Source of the DNA: Microcoleus sp. FACHB-68
Lineage (GTDB): Bacteria > Cyanobacteriota > Cyanobacteriia > Cyanobacteriales > Oscillatoriaceae
Reading direction: 5' to 3'
Assembly (NCBI RefSeq): GCF_014695715.1
Contig: NZ_JACJOT010000018.1
Span: forward strand, 310,001-374,000
Length of the DNA: 64,000 nt
Under the pieces are notes generated by a model that had not been told where the DNA came from, did no database searches, and saw only the letters and a list, made by a program, of their open reading frames with translations. Positions 8,020-17,790 of this stretch are shown here, piece by piece (position 1 is the first letter of the stretch; the number at the start of each line of letters is the position of its first letter). The position numbers and the translations under genes are program-made.

Positions 8020-8750
8020 CCTGAGTTCGCGATAAGGAAGGGACAAGCGAGTAAGCTAAAAGTCATCACACAACAGCAATACTTGCTCGTGCCATGCCCC
8101 GTCTAGAAGAACTTTTTTGCTCTGTCGATGATTTTTGCCTTCTTTTTGAACCTTTGTGGCATAAACAACTGATGGGGGATGGACTCAAACATCGCCACCG
8201 CCATCGTCAACTGTGCCCCAGTGAAATCATGACCATCGAGATTGCATTTCATCAATCTCATTAGCGGAGTTTTAAAGCGTTTTACCAGGAGAAGGTACGT
8301 GGACAGTGGAGTTGCGCCTTTCCCGGCGTTGGTGAGTTATCAACGCTTTGTAGAATGGATGCCTTCCACCCTGATACCTTTAAGTATCTATCTACACAGT
8401 TGTTTTGGTCAGTGGAAAGGCGTGTCTGTAATGGACTCGACCAAGATTGCGGTCTGTCATAACCGACGAATCAAAGGGCACAAGGTGTTCAAGGATATCG
8501 GCAGGCGGGGTAAGACTTCTTTTGATTGGTTCAAAGGCTTTAAACTACATCTGGTTTGTAATGACAAGGGGGAACTGCTGAATATCGCTGTCACTGCTGG
8601 CAATTGCATTTGATCGTAAGCCTGTGCCCACTCTACTCAAAGGGTTGTCTGGTAAGGTGGTGGCTGAGCGAGGCTATATATCCCAAAAGTTGTTTGAGCA
8701 ACTGTATCAATGCGTTTTTCCTTCCTTCTGCTTAACCCGAACTCAGGTTA
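8017..8750 (+). mobile_element. Internally deleted IS982-family insertion sequence
   Basis: The element is bounded by taacctgagttcgcgataag at 8017-8036 and, in inverted orientation, taacctgagttcgggttaag at 8731-8750. At 734 bases it is about 250 shorter than a full IS982. The missing part is the 3' end of the transposase. Both flanking genes end with a TAA that is part of these terminal repeats. Confidence 0.8.
8094..8712 (+). pseudogene. IS982-family transposase remnant
   Basis: The first 50 codons from the ATG at 8094 read MPRLEELFCSVDDFCLLFEP... and then hit a stop (TAG near 8262) after FHQSH. A shifted frame continues with MPSTLIPLSIYLHSCFG, VMDSTKIAVCHNRR, GHKVFKDIGRRGKTSFDWF and KLHLVCNDKGELL. 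A further shift near 8600 leads to RKPVPTLLKG and ERGYISQKLFEQLYQ, after which the sequence jumps to the terminal repeat. The C-terminal catalytic Glu region is gone and Asp before RGYIS is Glu. By eye it is only about 60% identical to the copy at 951-1831, so the two are different IS982 members rather than recent duplicates. Confidence 0.8.
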
Positions 8751-9572
8751 TTTAGACTTTGAATTCGAGCCATTGCTTTCAGGAGGACTAATCGTCGAGT
8801 TATTTAACAACTCACCCATTGAGGAACCCAAAGGTTCTGAACCCATAAAAACAATTTTTGCATTCGGGCTTTCACTCAATTTTTGATTCGCTTCTACATA
8901 TCTTTGAGCCACAAGAAACTGCAAAATATCTTTACTATTAGATTGTGATTTGATGGCAGTTGAAAGCAGTTCCATCGCTCGCACAGTGCCCTCAGCCTCC
9001 AAAATATCTGCTTGTTTTTTAAATTCCGCCGCTCGTTTTAACTCCATTGCTTCTATGACTTTCGGTGTTGGCGTAATTTCCTGCACCTCAACGCGCGTGA
9101 CTTTAACACCCCAGCGATCAGTGACATCATCCAACTCTCTCAACATCGCTTTATTAATATCTTTTCTGGAGTAGAAAGTCTTCTGTAAATCCATCTCGCC
9201 AATCTCAGATCGCAGCGTGGTAAGAACCAACTTTCTCAGCGCTTCTTCAATATCTTGAACTTTGTAATAAGCCAGTTCTAGTTCGATGACCCGCCAGTAA
9301 AGCACTGCATCTATAATCAGCGAAACATTATCTTTTGTAATTGCTTGGCTTGGCTTCAGCTCCAAGACTCGTTCACTGAGCGTGTCTTCTAAAACAACCG
9401 TATCGAGGATAGGATTAATAAAGTTGAGACCGGATTCCAGTTTGCGATGGAATTTGCCCAGTCGCTCAACCAAGGCTTCATTTTCTTCACTGATAATTTT
9501 CACAGAGCGTACAGTACATCCACCAATAATTACCACTGCAAGGGGGGCGACGACTGCAAAAAAGTAGTCCAT
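8748..9572 (-). CDS. SPFH/Band 7 (stomatin-like) membrane protein
   Basis: This is a 274-residue protein of the stomatin/prohibitin group, which forms oligomeric membrane scaffolds; no enzymatic activity is known. An N-terminal membrane anchor spans residues 4-22 (FFAVVAPLAVVIIGGCTV). The SPFH domain covers about 25-190: VKIISEENEALVERLGKF, LDTVVLEDTLSERVLEL, VSLIIDAVLYWRV, LVLTTLRSEIGEMDL, WGVKVTRVEVQEITP. A coiled-coil helix (AMELKRAAEFKKQADILEAEG) and a polar tail follow. The stop at 8748-8750 lies in the IS982 terminal repeat, so insertion may have altered the last few residues (SNGSNSKSK). It faces away from the giant kinase at 9846, with a hairpin in the shared upstream region. Confidence 0.9.
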   Translation of the reverse strand: MDYFFAVVAPLAVVIIGGCTVRSVKIISEENEALVERLGKFHRKLESGLNFINPILDTVVLEDTLSERVLELKPSQAITKDNVSLIIDAVLYWRVIELELAYYKVQDIEEALRKLVLTTLRSEIGEMDLQKTFYSRKDINKAMLRELDDVTDRWGVKVTRVEVQEITPTPKVIEAMELKRAAEFKKQADILEAEGTVRAMELLSTAIKSQSNSKDILQFLVAQRYVEANQKLSESPNAKIVFMGSEPLGSSMGELLNNSTISPPESNGSNSKSK

Positions 9573-9729
9573 AATCGATGCTCTCGTACTAAGCTAGGCA
9601 AAGAATTGCATGGGGTTGCAGCTCTAGTCTAGTGCAGGTAGACAGGAAAAGACTGTACCTAGCAGCAAGAAAACACATCTCAAAAGTGTAAAATTGACGG
9701 TTTTTGTGACAAAGACATCATGTTAATCA

Positions 9730-9767
9730 CCTCATGCGTGGTGACCGGCAAGTTACCACACATGAGG
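9730..9767. promoter_or_regulatory. Long imperfect palindrome upstream of the giant kinase
   Basis: cctcatgcgtggtgacc pairs with agttaccacacatgagg across a five-base loop, with only two non-Watson-Crick positions. There is no U-tract, so a terminator is unlikely. It lies between the divergent SPFH and hybrid-kinase genes, 79 bases before the kinase start, and could be an operator or an mRNA leader structure. Confidence 0.4.
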
Positions 9768-9845
9768 GATACCGGCAGTAAACTAATTCTTATACCTTAG
9801 TGCTTGAAGAGTCGCGTGAGAGCTGACGCAAAAGGAGACGCCCAG

Positions 9846-12800
9846 ATGGAAAATTGGACAGATCCCATAAAGGCGACTGTACCAGAAGATGTGTTCGCCG
9901 GCGGCGGACAGATGGGTGCCCTAATGCGAGCGCTCGACTGGTCAAGCACAGCCCTTGGGCCGGCAGAAAACTGGCCTCAAAGCTGGCGTACAGCCTTGAG
10001 CATTTGTTTGGCCTCCCGCTTCCCAATGATTCTCTGGTTGGGTGCGGATCTGATTGTTTTTTATAACGATGCCTACATTCCGATTTTTGGCACCCAGAAA
10101 CACCCGAAATCTTTGGGTAAGCCTGGACGTGACGTTTGGCCGGAAGTTTGGCATATCATCGGCCCAATGCTTGAGGGTGTACTCGCAACAGGAGAGGCCA
10201 CTTGGTCAGACGATCTGTTGCTTGAACTTGATCGTAACGGCTACGTTGAAGAAAGCTACTTCACATTTTCCTATAGTGCGATTCGAGACGACAGGGGTAG
10301 GGTGTGCGGAGTCTTTACAGCCGTCAACGAAACCACCAGTCGCGTCCTGAGGGAACGCCGGCAGCGCACCTTGCGCGAATTAGCTGCCGGTGCTGCCGAA
10401 GCAAAAACTGCCGGGGATGCCTGCTCTATCGCCCTCAAAACACTGGCCGGCAACCCCGCAGACATTCCCTTTGCTTTACTTTATTTGCTTGAGGCTGAGG
10501 GACACACCGCCCATCTCGCCGGAACAACCGGCTTAACTCCCGCTACACCTCCCCAAACCATCGACTTATCCGCTTACGAGGAATTTCCCAAAAGCTGGCT
10601 ATTATTAGCACAAACACAGACAATCCCAGCAGAACCGGCCTGTCATGATGGGCAAAGCTTGGCCGGCTCAACACACAACCACTCCGTGGCAATTGAAAAC
10701 TCAACCGTTGTACTGCCGGTGGCGCAACCGGGCCAAAGTCAACCCGCCGGCATTTTAGTGGCCGGTATTAGCCCCCGCAGGGCACTTGATGAAGACTATC
10801 GAAATTTCTTTGAGTTGGCAGCCGGCCACATCGCTACAGCTATCGCCAACGCCCGCGCTTACGAAGAAGAACGCAAGCGATCTGAAGCACTCGCCGAGAT
10901 TGATCGGGCGAAGACAGCTTTTTTTAGCAACGTCAGCCACGAGTTTCGCACCCCACTAACGCTTTTACTTGGGCCGGTTGAGGATATTTTGGCCGATGCG
11001 GAAAACTCACTCTCGCCCAGGTATCGCGAACAGCTCGAAACAGTCCACCGCAATAGCTTACGCTTGCTCAAGCTGGTCAATACCCTGCTAGATTTTTCCC
11101 GCCTCGAAGCAGGGCGCGTGCAAGCTGTTTATCAGCAAACTGACTTGGCAACGTTCACCGCAGAACTTGCCAGTGTGTTTCGCTCAGCTATCGAACGAGC
11201 CGGTTTACGTTTCACCGTCAATTGTTCCCCACTAGGCGAACCCGTGTTTGTTGATCAAGAAATGTGGGAAAAAATTGTTTTTAATTTACTTTCAAATGCG
11301 TTTAAATTTACGTTTGCCGGTGAAATCGAAGTTTCTTTAAAAATAGAACGCAAACCATCAAAAAGTAATCCTCAAGAAAGCGCTCAATGCTCAATTCTCC
11401 AGGTGCGCGACACCGGCACCGGCATCCCACCAGAAGAACTCCCCCATCTTTTCCAGCGCTTCCACCGCGTGCGAGGTGCGACTTCCCGCACCCATGAAGG
11501 CACCGGCATCGGTTTAGCCTTAGTGCAAGAACTCGTCCATCTGCATGGCGGCACCGTCGAAGTCAGCAGCCAAGTCGGAATTGGCACCACGTTCACCGTT
11601 TCCATTCCCACCGGCACCCGCCACTTGCCGGCAGAGCGCATCGGCGGCACCCGCACCCTTGCCTCAACCGCCCTCGGTGGCACCCCCTATATCGAAGAAG
11701 CACAGCGCTGGCTGCCGGCACCCGCAGAAACACAACAGACGCCAAGCCCATCCCCCTCTCCCGTCTCACCCTCTCACCCCCTCACCCCCTCCTCTTCCCC
11801 CTCCTCCGAGCGCATTCTCTTGGCTGATGACAATTTAGATATGCGAGATTATGTCAAGGGGTTGCTAGAGCAATATTATGAAGTTGAGGCAGTGGCAGAT
11901 GGTGCAGCCGCCCTAGCCGCCGCACGCGAGGGCAATTTTGACTTGATCCTCAGCGACGTGATGATGCCTCGTTTAGATGGAATCGGGCTGTTGCGAGAAC
12001 TGCGTGCCGGCACACACACCCAACAAGTGCCGGTGATTCTGCTCTCTGCCCGTTCTGGGGAAGAATCTAGCATTGAAGGACTCGAAGCCGGTGCTGATGA
12101 CTACCTGATCAAGCCCTTCTCCGCCCGCGAATTACTCGCTCGCGTCCGCACTCACCTGCAAATGGCCAAACTGCGGCAAGAGGCGACTCGCCGTGAGCAG
12201 CAGCTACGCATAACAGCCGAAGCAGCACAGCAGCAAACCATCAATATTCTAGAGAGCATCACCGATGGCTTTATCTCCTTAGATCACGAGTGGCGGTATA
12301 CCTATGTCAACCAAGCAGCCGCACGAATGGTTGGCAAAACACGAGAAGAATTGCTCGGCAAGAATATATGGGAGGTATTTCCTACAGCAGTTGGCGAGAT
12401 TTTTTATCAGGAATGTCAGCGATCATTCGCACAGCAAGTCCCCGCCACCTTTGAAGAGTTTTCCTGCACCTTAAACACCTGTTTTGAAACGCGCACTTAT
12501 CCTTCCCCGGAAGGGCTTTCTATTTATTTCCGCGATATTACAGAACGCAAGCGGACGGAGGAAGAACTGCACCGGAGGGAACAGGAATTTAAAGCACTCG
12601 CCGAAAATGCGCCGGATGTTATCGCACGTTTAGATGAAAATCTGCGATACCTTTACATGAATCAAGCGGTTGAACAAGTGACGCGAATGCCACCGGCATT
12701 CTTCATCGGAAAAACTCTCTGGGAGTTAGGGTTACCAGCGGAACTCCTCGCAAAATGGGAACAAACATTTCGTCAAGTGCTGGCAACAGGACAACAGTGC

Positions 12801-15800
12801 GTAATGGAGAATAGTTTCGCCACACCCAGCGGAATCAAATACTATCAATCTCGGATTGTTCCTGAATTTGCCAAGGATGGTTCAACCCAATCTTTGTTGA
12901 ATATCACCCATGACATAACTGAATTAAAACAAGCAGAGGCAGCGCTGCGAGAAACCAACCAAAAGCTTGAGACGCTCATTCAAGCCTCGCCGGTGGCAGT
13001 TATTGCCTTGGATACTCAAGCTAACATTAAAATGTGGAGTCCAGCCGCTGAGAAAATATTTGGCTGGACAGAACAAGAGGTGTTAAATCGCCCCGTTCCT
13101 TTTGTCCCACCAGAGAAACAGGAAGAATTTCGCACCTTGCACAAACTGAAGTTGCAAGGACAGCTAGTCTCTGGGATAGAAGTGTGCCGGCAAAACAAAT
13201 CAGGAGAGAAAATAGAGGTTGCTGTTTGGGGAGCACCACTGCCGGATGCAGAAGGTAATATAAACAGCACAATGGCTTTAATTGCCGATATTAGCGAGCG
13301 TAAAAGAGCTGAAGAAGCACTCCGCAAAGAGCGCGATTTTACCACTGCTGTACTCGATACAATTGGCAGTTTAGTGGTGGTTCTTGACCGGCAGGGGCGA
13401 ATTGTTAGCTTTAACCGAGCTTGTGAGCAGGCAACAGGATACACATTTAACGAAGTTAAAGGCGCTTATGTTTGGGACAAGTTCATCGTTCCAGAACAAG
13501 TCGAGTCGGTTAAACGCGTATTCCAGAACTTACAAGCCGGTGAGCTTCACAACCAATATGACAACGACTGGTTAACCAAAGACAAGCGTCGCCGGCTGAT
13601 CGCTTGGTCTAACACAATTCTGCACGACGGTGCCGGCGAAGTTGAATATATCATTGGCACCGGCATCGACATCACCGAACATCGGCAGGCTGAAGAAGCG
13701 CTCAGGAAAAGCGAAGCACGGTTTCGGCGCATGGCTGAATCCAACCTCATGGGAATCTTTTTCGCCGACTTTAGCGGCCACATCACCGACGCCAACGACG
13801 CCTTTTTACAGATGCTTGGCTACTCAAAAGCAGAGCTGCACTCAGGCGCTTTACGTTGGGATGTCATGACCCCGCCAGAATATCGCCGGCTCGACGAACA
13901 AAAAATTTGCGAAATCAAAGCATCAGCAAATGGCACGCCTTGGGAAAAAGAATATATTCGCAAAGATGGCACTCGCGTCCCCGTTTTAGTGGGCACCGCT
14001 TTGCTAGAAGAATCTCAAGAAGATTGTGTTTGCTTTATTGTTGATTTAACAGAACGCAAGCGCATGGAAGAAGCTCTGCGCTTCGCACTTCAAAAACTTA
14101 ATTTTCATGTCGAAAATACACCACTGGCAGTTATTGAATGGGATCGAGAATTTCGGGTGAGGCGGTGGTCAACAAGCGCTGAAAGGCTGTTTGGCTGGCA
14201 GCCAGATGAAGTGATCTTCAAGCATTCAAGTGATTGGCCATTCGTCTTCGAAGAAGATGTAGAAGGGGTCACCAGCATCCTGAACCGATTAGTTGACGGC
14301 ATAGAAGTGCGGAATATTTCATACAATCGCAACTATACAAAGAACGGTTCAGTTGTTGTTTGTGAGTGGTACAACTCGGCTCAGTTAGATGAGTGTGGCA
14401 AATTAGTTTCTGTGCTGTCTTTAGTTCTAGATGTCACCGAGCGATCCAGTGCACTAGCCGCTGTGGCGCAAGCAAAAGAGCGATTTCGCATGGCTGCCGA
14501 ATGCGCCAGCGACTTAATTTATGAATGGGAACTCAATAGCCGGCGCATCGAGTGGTTTGGCAATATTGATGAACATTTAGGATACGCGCCAGGAGAATTT
14601 CCTAGAACGTTGGAAGGCTGGCAAAATGCGATTCACCCCGATGATCGCCGGCGCGTCATGGCTGCGGTGGAACGGCACTTAAAAACACGGGAAGCATTTT
14701 GTCAAGAGTACCGTGTACAGCGCCAGGATGGAACCATCCTATACTGGATGGATCGGGGAACCGTTTTGTGGGATGAGCGAGGCAATCCCTATAAATGGAT
14801 TGGAGTGAATACCGACATCACGGAACGCCAGCTGGCTCAAGAAAAAATCCTCAAACTGAATCAGGCACTAGAGCGCCGCGTCAAAGAGCTACAAACTTTA
14901 TTAGAAGTTATTCCGATTGGAATTGGTATTGCCGAAGATCCGGACTGTAAAACGATCCGAGTTAACCCAGCTTTTGCAAAACAGTTGAAGATTTCCCCGC
15001 ACAGCAATGGTTCACTAAGCGCTCCCCCTGAGGAAAAACCTTCAAATTTCAAAGTCTATCAAAACGCACAGGAACTATCTCCAGAGGAACTCCCCATGCA
15101 GCAGGCTGCCGCGAATGGGGTAGAGGTTTTGGATGTAGAAGTCGATGTTGTCCATGAAGATGGCACAATCGTGAAACTGCTGGAGTATGCCGCGCCCTTA
15201 TTTGACGAAGAGGGCAACACCAGAGGGAGCATCGGGGCATTTTTAGATATCACAGAGCGTAAGCAAACAGAAGAAGCGCTGCGGCTGAGCGAGGAACGTT
15301 ACCGCTCTCTCGCTGAGGCGCTGCCTCAACTGGTGTGTTTGTCTACTCCCGATGCAGCAATCGAATATTGCAATCAAAGTTGGTTCGATTACACAGGACT
15401 AACCTTAGAGGAGACAAAACAGTACGGAGCACGGCAGATTGTCCATCCCGACGACTTACGCTCATTCCTCGTGCATTGGGCGGCTTCGCTTAAAACCGGC
15501 ACCGGCTTCTCGATTGAGTTTCGCTTGAGACGGGCTGATGGCGTTTATCGCTGGCACCAAGGACGCACCGTTCCGATCAAATGTCAAGAGAGTCTGCGGG
15601 TTCTGGCGTGGTTGGGAACTGCTACGGATACGGAAGACCAAAAACGGGCAGAGGAGCAAGAGCGCTTTCTGGCCGATGCCAGTGCGGTACTGGCTCACTC
15701 CCTGGAATATCAAACCACGCTTGAGAGTGTGGCCCGTCTAGCAGTGCCTCGCATTGCCGACTGGTGCGCGATTGATATGGTCGAAAGCGATGGCTCAATT

Positions 15801-17348
15801 CAATCGCTGGCCGTGGCTCATGTCGAGCCGGCAAAGGTAGACTTGGCACGCGAAGTACAGCAACGCTATCGAGTCGATCCGAAGGCCCAGTGGGGAATGC
15901 CCAATGTTATTCGCACAGGACGCTCGGAACTGTATTCAGAGATTTCTGATCAGTTGCTGGTCACGTCTGCTCATGATGCAGAACATCTGCAAATTTTGCG
16001 GGAGTTGGGCCTATCTTCGGCAATGGTGGTGCCACTGATCGCCCGTGGGCGGACGCTGGGGGCAATTACCTTTGTGTTAGAAGGTTCAAATCGCCGGCCC
16101 TATGAGGCATCTGACTTGGTTCTGGCAGAGGCGCTGGCTCACCGTGCGGCTTTTGCAATTAACAATGCCCGTCTGTATGGCGAAGCTCAGGAGGCGAACC
16201 GGCTCAAAGATGAGTTTCTGGCAACGCTTTCCCACGAACTCCGCACGCCGCTCAATTCAATTCTTGGTTGGACGCAGTTATTGCAAAGCCGCCAGATGTC
16301 TGAGGAAAAGATCCGAACGGCTTTACAAACCATTGAGCGCAATGCCCGATCACAGGCTCAGCTGATTGAAGACCTTCTCGATGTTTCACGCATTATCACC
16401 GGCAAGTTGCGCTTGAATGTCCGACCGATTGAATTGGTGCCGGTGATTGAGGCGGCAATTAATGCTGTGCGCCCTGCAGCGGACGCTAAGGCGATTCGCA
16501 TTCAGTCTGTCCTCGATCCAAAGGCCGGCTCGGTTTCCGGCGACTCCGACCGCTTGCAGCAGATCATTTGGAACTTGCTATCGAATGCGATTAAGTTTAC
16601 TCCCAGAGGGGGCAGCGTCACGATTACCCTTGAACGCATTAACTCCCACGTTGAAATTACCGTCAGCGATACAGGTCAAGGGATCAAAGCCGAGTTTTTG
16701 CCCTTCGTCTTCGACCGTTTCCGCCAAGCAGATGGCTCAACAACCAGGTCGTCTAGCGGGTTGGGGCTGGGGCTGGCAATTGTGCGTCACCTGGCAGAAC
16801 TACACGGTGGCAGTGCCCACGCACAGAGTCTGGGGGAAGGTTTAGGGGCGACCTTTACCGTGAAGTTGCCGTTGCGGGCTATGTGCAGTGTAACGGACGA
16901 TCCGGAACGGGTACACCCAACCGTTGATACTGGGGTTGCTTTTGATCTGGCCCCTAGCCTTGAGGGCTTACGGGTGCTGGTGGTGGATGATGAGCCGGAT
17001 GCGCGGGATTTTCTCTCGACTGCGTTGCAAGAGTGCGGTGCGGCTGTGAAAACGGCTGGATCGGTTCGGGAGGCAATTGGGGTGATCAAAAAGTTCAACC
17101 CTCATGTTTTGGTGAGCGATATTGGGATGCCTCAAGAGGATGGCTATACTTTGATTCGTGAGGTGAGGGCGATTGATGCGGAACGCGGGGGGTTTCTACC
17201 GGCAGCAGCACTGACGGCGTATGCGAGGGAAGAAGACCGCCGCAGGGCTTTGCTGGCGGGATTTCAACTCCATGTGCCAAAACCTGTGAGTCCGGCTGAG
17301 CTGGCTGCGGTGGTGGCGAATCTTGCCGGTCGCACTGGGCAGGCTTAG
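9846..17348 (+). CDS. Giant multi-PAS hybrid histidine kinase with two kinase cores
   Basis: This is a 2500-residue soluble sensor kinase. Order by approximate residue: PAS-like (20-165), GAF (175-335), first HisKA (VSHEFRTPLT, His near 364) with HATPase (DTGTGIPPEE, GTGIGLAL), a Ser/Pro linker, receiver 1 (653-775; SDVMMPRLDG), nine PAS modules (793-1930; many end in DITERK-type signatures), GAF (1936-2113), second HisKA ([10 protein letters not shown], His near 2128) with HATPase (DTGQGIKAE, GLGLGLAIV), and receiver 2 (LVVDDEP...VSDIGMPQEDG...PKPV). Both cores keep their catalytic boxes. No membrane segment is seen, so it should sense cytoplasmic cues or bound cofactors. The ATG at 9846 follows AAAGGAGAC at good spacing; a TTG at 9804 is in frame but has no such site. 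It reads like two hybrid kinases fused head to tail. The signal is unknown, and no dedicated target gene is adjacent. Confidence 0.93.
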   Translation: MENWTDPIKATVPEDVFAGGGQMGALMRALDWSSTALGPAENWPQSWRTALSICLASRFPMILWLGADLIVFYNDAYIPIFGTQKHPKSLGKPGRDVWPEVWHIIGPMLEGVLATGEATWSDDLLLELDRNGYVEESYFTFSYSAIRDDRGRVCGVFTAVNETTSRVLRERRQRTLRELAAGAAEAKTAGDACSIALKTLAGNPADIPFALLYLLEAEGHTAHLAGTTGLTPATPPQTIDLSAYEEFPKSWLLLAQTQTIPAEPACHDGQSLAGSTHNHSVAIENSTVVLPVAQPGQSQPAGILVAGISPRRALDEDYRNFFELAAGHIATAIANARAYEEERKRSEALAEIDRAKTAFFSNVSHEFRTPLTLLLGPVEDILADAENSLSPRYREQLETVHRNSLRLLKLVNTLLDFSRLEAGRVQAVYQQTDLATFTAELASVFRSAIERAGLRFTVNCSPLGEPVFVDQEMWEKIVFNLLSNAFKFTFAGEIEVSLKIERKPSKSNPQESAQCSILQVRDTGTGIPPEELPHLFQRFHRVRGATSRTHEGTGIGLALVQELVHLHGGTVEVSSQVGIGTTFTVSIPTGTRHLPAERIGGTRTLASTALGGTPYIEEAQRWLPAPAETQQTPSPSPSPVSPSHPLTPSSSPSSERILLADDNLDMRDYVKGLLEQYYEVEAVADGAAALAAAREGNFDLILSDVMMPRLDGIGLLRELRAGTHTQQVPVILLSARSGEESSIEGLEAGADDYLIKPFSARELLARVRTHLQMAKLRQEATRREQQLRITAEAAQQQTINILESITDGFISLDHEWRYTYVNQAAARMVGKTREELLGKNIWEVFPTAVGEIFYQECQRSFAQQVPATFEEFSCTLNTCFETRTYPSPEGLSIYFRDITERKRTEEELHRREQEFKALAENAPDVIARLDENLRYLYMNQAVEQVTRMPPAFFIGKTLWELGLPAELLAKWEQTFRQVLATGQQCVMENSFATPSGIKYYQSRIVPEFAKDGSTQSLLNITHDITELKQAEAALRETNQKLETLIQASPVAVIALDTQANIKMWSPAAEKIFGWTEQEVLNRPVPFVPPEKQEEFRTLHKLKLQGQLVSGIEVCRQNKSGEKIEVAVWGAPLPDAEGNINSTMALIADISERKRAEEALRKERDFTTAVLDTIGSLVVVLDRQGRIVSFNRACEQATGYTFNEVKGAYVWDKFIVPEQVESVKRVFQNLQAGELHNQYDNDWLTKDKRRRLIAWSNTILHDGAGEVEYIIGTGIDITEHRQAEEALRKSEARFRRMAESNLMGIFFADFSGHITDANDAFLQMLGYSKAELHSGALRWDVMTPPEYRRLDEQKICEIKASANGTPWEKEYIRKDGTRVPVLVGTALLEESQEDCVCFIVDLTERKRMEEALRFALQKLNFHVENTPLAVIEWDREFRVRRWSTSAERLFGWQPDEVIFKHSSDWPFVFEEDVEGVTSILNRLVDGIEVRNISYNRNYTKNGSVVVCEWYNSAQLDECGKLVSVLSLVLDVTERSSALAAVAQAKERFRMAAECASDLIYEWELNSRRIEWFGNIDEHLGYAPGEFPRTLEGWQNAIHPDDRRRVMAAVERHLKTREAFCQEYRVQRQDGTILYWMDRGTVLWDERGNPYKWIGVNTDITERQLAQEKILKLNQALERRVKELQTLLEVIPIGIGIAEDPDCKTIRVNPAFAKQLKISPHSNGSLSAPPEEKPSNFKVYQNAQELSPEELPMQQAAANGVEVLDVEVDVVHEDGTIVKLLEYAAPLFDEEGNTRGSIGAFLDITERKQTEEALRLSEERYRSLAEALPQLVCLSTPDAAIEYCNQSWFDYTGLTLEETKQYGARQIVHPDDLRSFLVHWAASLKTGTGFSIEFRLRRADGVYRWHQGRTVPIKCQESLRVLAWLGTATDTEDQKRAEEQERFLADASAVLAHSLEYQTTLESVARLAVPRIADWCAIDMVESDGSIQSLAVAHVEPAKVDLAREVQQRYRVDPKAQWGMPNVIRTGRSELYSEISDQLLVTSAHDAEHLQILRELGLSSAMVVPLIARGRTLGAITFVLEGSNRRPYEASDLVLAEALAHRAAFAINNARLYGEAQEANRLKDEFLATLSHELRTPLNSILGWTQLLQSRQMSEEKIRTALQTIERNARSQAQLIEDLLDVSRIITGKLRLNVRPIELVPVIEAAINAVRPAADAKAIRIQSVLDPKAGSVSGDSDRLQQIIWNLLSNAIKFTPRGGSVTITLERINSHVEITVSDTGQGIKAEFLPFVFDRFRQADGSTTRSSSGLGLGLAIVRHLAELHGGSAHAQSLGEGLGATFTVKLPLRAMCSVTDDPERVHPTVDTGVAFDLAPSLEGLRVLVVDDEPDARDFLSTALQECGAAVKTAGSVREAIGVIKKFNPHVLVSDIGMPQEDGYTLIREVRAIDAERGGFLPAAALTAYAREEDRRRALLAGFQLHVPKPVSPAELAAVVANLAGRTGQA

Positions 17349-17790
17349 GCGCGTTGGTGGGGATGAAACAATTGGGTGACGTTAATTTTCTAATTGCTTT
17401 GGCTTATATGCGAACAAATTGTGCCTGTTAAACGCACTTGTTCTGGTTTTTACCATTTCAAGTTTCGCGGGCCGGTTCAAACTTTCATCACTTGAAAATT
17501 ACATTATTATATCGATTTGATAGCATATAAGCGAATAATAATTTAGGTCAAAATAATTCGACTCGAATTCTTTTGTGTGGGTAAATAAGGTAAAAAGTCA
17601 AATAAGATTTTTTCTTTTTTGTGAGTTGTCCCAACTCTCTCAAATCCCCGAATCTTAGCCAAAAGAGCGATCCTATTAACCAATAAAAATTATTTAAATC
17701 TCCCATTGGGTAGATGAAGTTTAGAATAAATATCAATTAAATATATAGGAGCGAAGAAATTGAACAAAAAAATATTTGTGGAGATCGTTT
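17349..17790. other. AT-rich intergenic region before the carotenoid protein gene
   Basis: I see no gene, tRNA or clear terminator here. The region becomes strongly AT-rich, and the last 60 bases (aaatatataggag, then gtggagatcg just before the ATG) probably contain the promoter and ribosome binding site of the downstream gene. Confidence 0.5.

Noticed and set aside
936-8750. A single composite transposon with two identical IS982 copies
   Set aside because: The two transposase remnants are clearly diverged and decayed by different lesions, so they are not recent copies of one another.
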